Shown here: positions 57,501 to 64,000 of the stretch, piece after piece
Position numbering within the stretch: the stretch's first letter is position 1
Layout: every line of letters starts with the position of its first letter
From: Hevea brasiliensis
Lineage: Eukaryota > Streptophyta > Magnoliopsida > Malpighiales > Euphorbiaceae
NCBI RefSeq assembly: GCF_030052815.1
Contig: NC_079493.1
Location: 61,008,691-61,072,690, forward strand
Direction: 5' to 3'
DNA: 64,000 nucleotides
The notes under the pieces: model-generated
What the model saw: only the letters and a program-made list of their open reading frames with translations
Databases searched by the model: none
What the model was told of the DNA's origin: nothing
Program-made: the position numbers and the translations under genes

Positions 57501-60131
57501 CAGAATGCTCCAGATGTTATCAAGGGTACGTTCCTCCTTTATAATACTTCTGTGAATGCATTAGTGGATCCTTGATCTACTCATTCATATATTTGTATCA
57601 AGCTGCCCACAGAAAAGGGAATACCAGTGGAGGAAAGTGACCAAGACATCCTGGTCACAAATCCGCTAGGCCACAGTGTGGTAGTAAACAAGGTGTATAA
57701 GGGCTGTCCATTGAAGATTCAAGGGAAAGAGTTATTAGTAGACTTAATCGAATTGCCTTTCCATGAGTTTGATGTGATTTTGGGAATGGACTGGTTATCC
57801 CATCATCAGGCAATAGTAGATTGTAAATTGAAGAGAATCTCTTTGAAAACTGCTGAGAATGAAGAAATAATAGTAGTGGGTGAAAGGACAGATTTCTTGT
57901 CCAATGTCATCTCAACTACAGTTGCAAGGAGATGGCTGAGAAAAGGGTGTGAAGCCTATCTGGCACACGTGGTTGACACTAGGCAAGGTAAACTTAACTT
58001 GTCTGACATACCCACAGTAAGGGATTTCTCTGAGGTATTTCCTAAGGAATTGCCTAGTTTGCCACCAGAAAGGGAAGTTGAATTTGCTATTGAGATTATG
58101 CCGGGTACAGCTCCAATTTCAATTACACCGTATAGGATGGCACCTGCTGAATTGAAAGAGTTAAAAATCTAGCTGCAAGAATTACTAGACAAAGGGTTCA
58201 TACGCCCCAGTGTGTCACCTTGGGGAGCTCCTATACTATTTGTAAAGAAGAAAGATGGGACACTGAGGTTATGTGTTGACTACCGGCAGTTAAACAGAGT
58301 AACAGTGAAGAACAAGTATCCATTGCCTAGAATTGACGATCTGTTTGATCAGTTGAAGGGAACTGGTGTGTTTTCTAAGATTGATCTCAGATCACGGTAT
58401 CATCAGCTAAGGGTTAAGGATGCAGATGTGCCTAAGACTGCATTTAGAACCCGGCATGGGCATTATGAATTCCTAGTGATGCCATTTGGGTTAACAAGCA
58501 CTCCAGCAGCATTCATGGACCTTATGAACCGTATCTTCCATCCATACTTAGATCGGTTCGTAGTGGTCTTCATTGATGACATCTTGGTGTATTCTAAGGA
58601 TAAAGTAGAACATGATAAGCATTTGAGAATTGTTCTGCAGACTCTAAAAGAGAAGAAATTGTATGCTAAATTGTCCAAGTGTGAGTTCTGATTGAATGAG
58701 ATTACATTCCTTGGACATGTAGTATCAGCTGAAGGGATTAGAGTGGATCCCAAGAAGATTGAAGCAGTGATGGAATGGAAGCATCCCAGAAATACAACTG
58801 AGATCAGAAGTTTCTTGGGGTTAGCTGGATATTATAGAAGATTTGTAAAGGGATTTTCCCTGATAGCTGCTCCAATGACCAAATTACTATACAAGAATAT
58901 GAAATTTGACTGGAATGACAAGTGTCAAGCCAGTTTTGAGAGGCTGAAGGCTATGTTGACAGAGGCACCAGTGTTAACACAGCCAATGTCTAAAAAAGAC
59001 TTTGTAGTCTACAGTGATGCCTCACACAATGGGTTAGGGTGTGTACTCATGCAATGAGGGAAAGTGGTCGCATATGCTTCCAGGCAGTTAAGGCCACATG
59101 AAAATAATTACCCTACTCATGATTTGGAGTTAGCAGCAATTATCTTCACATTGAAGATACGGAGGCATTACTTGTATAGAGAAAAATGCTACATATACAC
59201 AGACCATAAGAGTCTGAAGTATCTGCCAACCCAGAAGGAACTTAATTTGAGACAGAGGCGATGTATTGAATTCCTGAAAGATTATGATTGTGTGATTGAC
59301 TACCACCCTGGGAAGGCAAATGTAGTCGTTGATGCTTTAAGCAGAAAATCTATTGTAGCATTAAGATCTCTGAATGCCCAACTATCCTTAAATCATGATG
59401 GAGTTATTTTGGCTGAGTTGCAAGTGAAGCCGAATCTGTTACAACAGATACAGGATGGGCAGAAGACAGATGGGAAATTAATGGCTGTTATGGGCAAAAT
59501 CACGGAGGGGAAGGAAACTGAATATGAAGTGAAAGAAAATGGGTGCCTGTACTATAAAGAAAGAGTGTGTGTTCCAGATGATAAAGAATTAAAAACTAGT
59601 ATTCTGAAAGAAGCACATAACAGTGTGTATGCTATGCACCCAGGAAGCACAAAAATGTACCATGACTTGAAACTCCGATACTGGTGGCCAGGTATGAAGA
59701 AGGACATAGTTGACTATGTAACTAGATGCTTGACATGTCAGCAAGTCAAAGCAGAACATCAAGTTCCATCAGGTTTGTTATAGCCCTTAAACATACCTGA
59801 ATGGAAATGGGACCAAGTCATTATGGACTTTGTCAGTGGTCTAGCTCTCACTCAGAAGAAGCATGATGCAGTATGGGTGATTGTGGATAGGTTAACCAAA
59901 TCAGCACATTTTCTCCCAGTTAGAACTGACTACTCACTAGAAAAGCTAGCAGAATTGTACATTAGTGACATAGTTAGACTACATGGAATTCCACTTTCCA
60001 TTATATCTGATAGAGACCCGAGGTTTACATCTAGATTTTGGAAGAAATTACAAGAATCCTTGGGCACAGAACTCCATTTTAGTACGGCTTTTCATCCTCA
60101 GACGGATGGACAGTCGGAAAGAATAATCCAG

Positions 60132-60210
60132 GTAAATTTTGAAACTCATTGATTTATTGTAAACAATAATTGAACTGATAATGATAATAATAACCGAATA
60201 TATGTGATAG
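60132..60210 (+). other. Putative spliceosomal intron in E integrase (79 bp)
   Basis: ATCCAG|GTAAATTTTG...ATGTGATAG|GTCCTTG. Removing exactly 79 bp joins SERIIQ to VLEDMLR in frame, the continuous text of D and B. The insert is very AT-rich, has in-frame stops and contains a CTGAT branch-point-like motif (about 60175-60179), some 33 bp before the acceptor. D (38755) and B (about 8345) lack it. Confidence 0.7.
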
Positions 60211-60971
60211 GTCCTTGAGGATATGCTGAGAAGTTGTGTTATTGAGTTTGAAGGAAGTTGGGACAGATACCTTCCACTGGCAGAATTTGCATATAATAAT
60301 AGCTATCAAGCTAGCATACAAATGGCACCCTATGAAGCACTGTATGGGAGAAAATGCAGAACACCTCTATGTTGGACTGAATTGGGTGAAGATAAGCTAG
60401 TGCGGCCAGACTTGATAAAACAGACAGAGGAAAAGGTGAAACTGATAAAGGCCAATTTGAAAGTTGCCTCAGACCGACAGAAATCTTATGCTGACTTGAA
60501 AAGAAAGGACATTAAATATGAAGTTGGCGAGAAAGTATTTCTTAGAGTATCACTATGGAAGAAAGTGTTGAGATTTGGGAAAAAGGGAAAATTAAGCCCT
60601 AGGTTTATTGGCCCATATGAAGTTATTGAACGTGTGGGACCAGTAGCCTACAGATTAGCCTTACCACCTGAGCTGGACAAGATACATAATGTGTTCCATG
60701 TCTCGATGCTTAGAAGATACAGATCAGATCCTTCACATGTCATCTCAGCAGAAGATATTGTAGTACAACCTGACCTGACATATGAAGAAGAACCAATTAA
60801 AATCTTGGCACAAGAGGTAAAAGAGCTTAGAAACAAGACAATTCCACTAGTGAAAATCCTATGGAGACACCACAACACGGAAGAGGCAACATGGGAGAGC
60901 GAGGAGACAATGAGACAACAGTTCCCTCAGCTCTTCACATCAGGTAAATTTCGAGGACAAAATTTTTATTT

Positions 60972-60983
60972 AGAGGGGAAGAG
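60972..60983 (+). other. Polypurine tract of element E
   Basis: AGAGGGGAAGAG directly before the 3' LTR. Confidence 0.85.
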
Positions 60984-62357
60984 TTGTAACATCCTCCCTA
61001 TACGTGTTCTGTAAGTTCTATTGCTCCAGTAGTCAAATAACAGTCCAGGCAAGTCAGGATGTCTAGAACTACACTTCGGTGATAGTGAACAGACATATAA
61101 TGATGAAATAAATAAAAAGAAAATACAAGAAAAATCAAACAAAAATGAAAGAGAGAAAATGATGCTAAGTTAAACGAGCCGGCACCGCAGCGATGGGTGA
61201 CTGCACTGGGAAGGCCGTTGCCGACCCCAAGACCGCGGGGAACTCTCTGAATTTAATTTTGAGGCATAAATAAAGGTTTATTGAAATTTAATTGACACTA
61301 GAAATATCAAAGAAAAATTAATAGATTAGTACAAAGAAAAATGAAAAATCAAAAAACAGACAAAAATCGGTGTTACCGAAAAATCGGGAATATAACCCGA
61401 AGTGGGGTATTTTGGTCATTTAACACATAATGTTGCCTTTTGACCTCAATCTCAATTAAAAATAAATGATATTACACTTAGAAAATGTCATGAAAAACTA
61501 AATTGTTATACATTATAAGAATAGTGAAAGAAATGGGGGATAAAATCTAATTTATGAAACTTTGAATAATTAACATTAAAATCCAAGTTAGTGCTCCACT
61601 AACTTGGATATTAGGACCCTTATCACAGCATCTTCTTCATCATCCCATTTTACATTGCCAAAATGAATTCCACCATGGAAATCACCATGGCCACCCCACA
61701 TGCAACCTCCATGGGTGCATGATCAAGCCATCCTTTCCACTTCTTTCCTTCATTAAAGCTTGCGTACTCACCTTGGGGAAGATATTGGCAACAAGAAAAG
61801 CAAGATTTGGTAAAGTTTTGATAAGCTTCAAAAGTGGTAAGTGTCCAAAACTTCTCCCTTGCTTTAGTAAACCTTGTGTTTAGGTTGAGGTGAGTATTTT
61901 GGTGAAGAGAAATGAAAGAAATAGTGAGAAATGGACTTGTCCATTTTTGACAGCCATGAACCTTTGTTGAGCTTGAGTTATTTTTACTTCTAATGAATGG
62001 AAATGAAGGTTAATTAATTTAAATGAAAGTTGTAGTAAGTTTGTATCTAAGTATGTGCATGTAGTGTTTGAATTAAGGGTGTGAAATGGAACTTTGATGC
62101 CTTGAGCAAACTGCCATATTTGGCAGCCCCTAATAGCATGAATTTGTGTGTGAACATGTAGTTATTAATGAAATATGCTAAGGTTAAATTGTGGGCAGCA
62201 AGTGTAAGTGATATTGAAGTATAATTATGTTGAAGTGTATGTGTAATATTGACATTGAGATGTGTTAAATTTTTGTGGAAGTGAATGTTGAATTAATGGT
62301 GAATTGTGTGCATTAAGCACTTGAATATTCTGCCCAAAATTGTTGCTGGAATTGTGT

Positions 62358-62360
<3 letters not shown>

Positions 62361-62426
<66 letters not shown>
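62361..62426. repeat. (AT)33 microsatellite
   Basis: 66 bp of perfect AT. The matching site in the 5' LTR (54171-54180) has five units. Confidence 0.97.
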
Positions 62427-62428
<2 letters not shown>

Positions 62429-63765
62429 AAGTGTTATTGATTGAATATTGAAGAAATGAGGAGGAGAAGGAATATCAAATTGGAAGTGTATGTGCTTTGT
62501 GCAGGTTGTTTGTGAAGGCAGTACATAAATTACGCCATAAGTGCCAAACTATCAACCCAATTGGTATGAGGCCAATAGGGGGTGAAACTAGACACCAAAT
62601 AGGCCAACTTTCATGGAGAAATGTTGCCAAAATTCTGCCTAGAAACTGACCTTAAAAATGACCAAATCCGGATTAGCAACCTTGCAACCTAGATTTTTGA
62701 CCATATAAACAGTAGTCCTTTGGATGACCATAACTCACTCAAAATAGGTCCAATCGACCTGAAATTTTTACCATGGTTAGTTTAGACATAGATCTACAAT
62801 TCTTATCAAGACACGAAAGCCTAGAAATGGCCAGAACAAAATCAAATGGCTTGAACAAGTTCGGGTACAAAAACTGCCGAACCAAAACTGACCTAAAATT
62901 GACCAAATTTTGCACTAAAGGTGCAATCTGTCTAGCATTAGTAAATTGACCATATCTTGGTCTATACAACTGCGAATGACCTGAAATTTTGCCCCGCGTG
63001 CAATAAGACATAGAGCTACAATTTTTCTTCTTTGACCAGAAGCTAAAAACCAAGGGAAATAGGACTTTAAGCTAGACCAATCTAGCACACAAAAATTGAG
63101 AATTTGACATTTTGCATACAATGATGCTTGAAGCATTTTGGCAATGAATGCCAACTTATAAAAATGGTAAATTGCACTATATTGGCAGCATATTGAGATA
63201 TAAATTGTGACATATTGATGCTGGAAACAACTTATCCATATTACCTAAAAAGGTCAACATATGCATTGACTTGTGAATTATATAATAGTTAGTAAACTCC
63301 AAAAATTGAAGAATTAAACAATTAATTAATAATGTGCCCTAGTTTGCCTAGTTGACTAGTATGGATAGGTTGGCATGCCAATAGGATTCTCGACATTGCT
63401 CAGAAATGGCTTCATGCCATACTGTGTTTTTACGGCTTATTATGCCGCACTGTGACTTTAATAGCCTATGGCTATACATATTGTGTATTTATTCTTAGCT
63501 TATCACCAGATTGACTATATGGCTTCTTAGCCACACTATTTGCACACCGGGAGACACTTTGTGACCGATGGTGTGACGGCCCGAGGTACTAGGTACCCAG
63601 TGCCAGTATATCCGTTTATCTAGTCTGGTCAGTATATAGGCTACACGGGTAGTAATTCAAGTACTATTAAATTCAAATACCTAAATCCAGTCTACTGACA
63701 TACAGCACAACCAAAAATTTGTAAACACTTTATTTACTTTATTTTAGCTATATTTCTTTATATTT

Positions 63766-63842
63766 GGCACCACTAAGCAAAATTGCTTAGCGCGTTGCTT
63801 TTGTAACGCGTAGGTATTGGAGATACAGCTGGGGAGCCCAGC
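63766..63842 (+). other. Three-hairpin module (E 3' LTR)
   Basis: GCACCACT box; stem 1 CTAAGCAA..TTGCTTAG (63773-63790); stem 2 CGCGTT...AACGCG, here perfect, whereas the 5' LTR has changes on both arms; stem 3 GCTGGG-GAG-CCCAGC. Confidence 0.72.
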
Positions 63843-64000
63843 AGACCTACGACCGGGTGAGACATCAGATCTGCACAAGAGTCCAGAGTCATCTGCACTA
63901 CATTGCATACAAGGTAGGACTTAGGATATCTTGTATTTTGTACTTTTGTTATATATTTGAAATTCAGCCCTGTATTTTGTAATGTTATGAAAGCTCTAAA

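Larger units (their letters stand above)
57501..60984 (+). pseudogene. pol: Pol of element E: protease, RT, RNase H, integrase, chromodomain
   Basis: One reading frame to 60131, broken by in-frame stops: TGA in the protease active site (DP-stop-STHSY, near 57570), TAG 58170-58172, TGA 58689-58691, TGA 59055-59057, TAG 59781-59783. Order: protease (HEFDVILGMDWLSHHQAIVD); RT ([46 protein letters not shown]); RNase H ([29 protein letters not shown]); integrase with HHCC ([24 protein letters not shown]) and all three catalytic residues visible (MDF, SDRD, TDGQSERIIQ). A 79-bp GT-AG insert follows, and then the frame resumes VLEDMLRSCVIEFEGSW. C-terminal domain FIGPYEVIERVGPVAYRL and chromodomain (ILAQEVKELRNK...WRHHNTEEATWESEE). 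The frame reads on past QFPQLFTSGKF into the LTR to 61014. Confidence 0.92.
52759..64000 (+). mobile_element. Element E: near-complete Tekay-like retrotransposon, 3' LTR running off the window
   Basis: 5' LTR 52759-56157, PBS 56163-56174, gag from 56287, pol to about 60950, polypurine tract 60972-60983, 3' LTR from 60985 to beyond the window. The left flank ttgaa (52754-52758) is the presumed target duplication; the right one is not visible. Its LTR family (TGTAACATCCTCCC) differs from A/D/H but shares the hairpin module and the donor position. Confidence 0.93.
60985..64000 (+). repeat. 3' LTR of element E, truncated by the window edge
   Basis: Parallels 52759 onward. Compared with the 5' LTR it has a 33-unit AT microsatellite (62361-62426) instead of five units, and a more standard CG-rich block at 61190-61250. 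Micro-hairpin array at 63367-63545; hairpin module at 63766-63842. Minus-strand frames (62739-63154) are not genes. Confidence 0.92.

Overview
The window is AT-rich plant nuclear DNA made almost entirely of nested LTR retrotransposons. No host single-copy gene, tRNA, rRNA or CRISPR array was recognised. Nearly every coding remnant belongs to Ty3/gypsy chromoviruses that look like the Tekay/Del clade: CCHC gag, D(S/P)GST protease, FIDD reverse transcriptase, HHCC-DDE integrase and a C-terminal chromodomain, with a primer-binding site (TGGTATCAGAGC) for initiator tRNA-Met. One gypsy element of a different clade (C) and one Ty1/copia 3' end are also present. The composition suggests pericentromeric or other heterochromatic DNA of an angiosperm, probably a eudicot; I cannot name the species.

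Layout. 1-2110: scrambled LTR and pol scraps in both orientations. 2111-3429: 5' end and gag of plus-strand element P, broken. 3430-22378: minus-strand element B (LTR, integrase/chromodomain, non-coding block, gag remnant, LTR). Its right LTR is split by element A (11380-20214), which has two ~3.86 kb LTRs around only ~1.1 kb of interior and a perfect 5-bp target duplication (gatta). 22379-26290: minus-strand element C. 26291-27113 and 45489-46988: two halves of an LTR (F) split by element D. 27114-45488: D, a tandem structure LTR-gag/pol-LTR-gag-partial LTR bounded by the duplication caaat and carrying a nested solo LTR (34360-38063) inside pol. 46989-49499: Ty1/copia RNase H end plus a 2.1 kb LTR. 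49500-51338: gypsy element G (gag-PR-RT), cut by LTR H (51339-52758), which is cut by element E (52759 to beyond the window), the most complete copy.

Every coding region is broken, mostly by in-frame stops explained by C-to-T or G-to-A changes, as expected for old methylated retrotransposons. E is least damaged: from protease to chromodomain it reads in one frame with five in-frame stops, apart from a 79-bp GT...AG insert in the integrase that behaves like a spliceosomal intron.

The most interesting non-coding signals are in the unusually long (3.4-4.1 kb) LTRs. (i) A three-hairpin module follows an invariant TGCACCACT box about 640-700 bp from the LTR 3' end; its stem sequences differ between LTR families but stay paired. 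(ii) A consensus splice donor (GTAAGT) about 0.87 kb into the LTR pairs with an acceptor-like ..CAG just before the gag ATG, suggesting a spliced gag leader. (iii) Family-specific arrays of short hairpins lie a few hundred bp upstream of the module. Boundaries were read by eye; percentages of identity and insertion ages were not computed.
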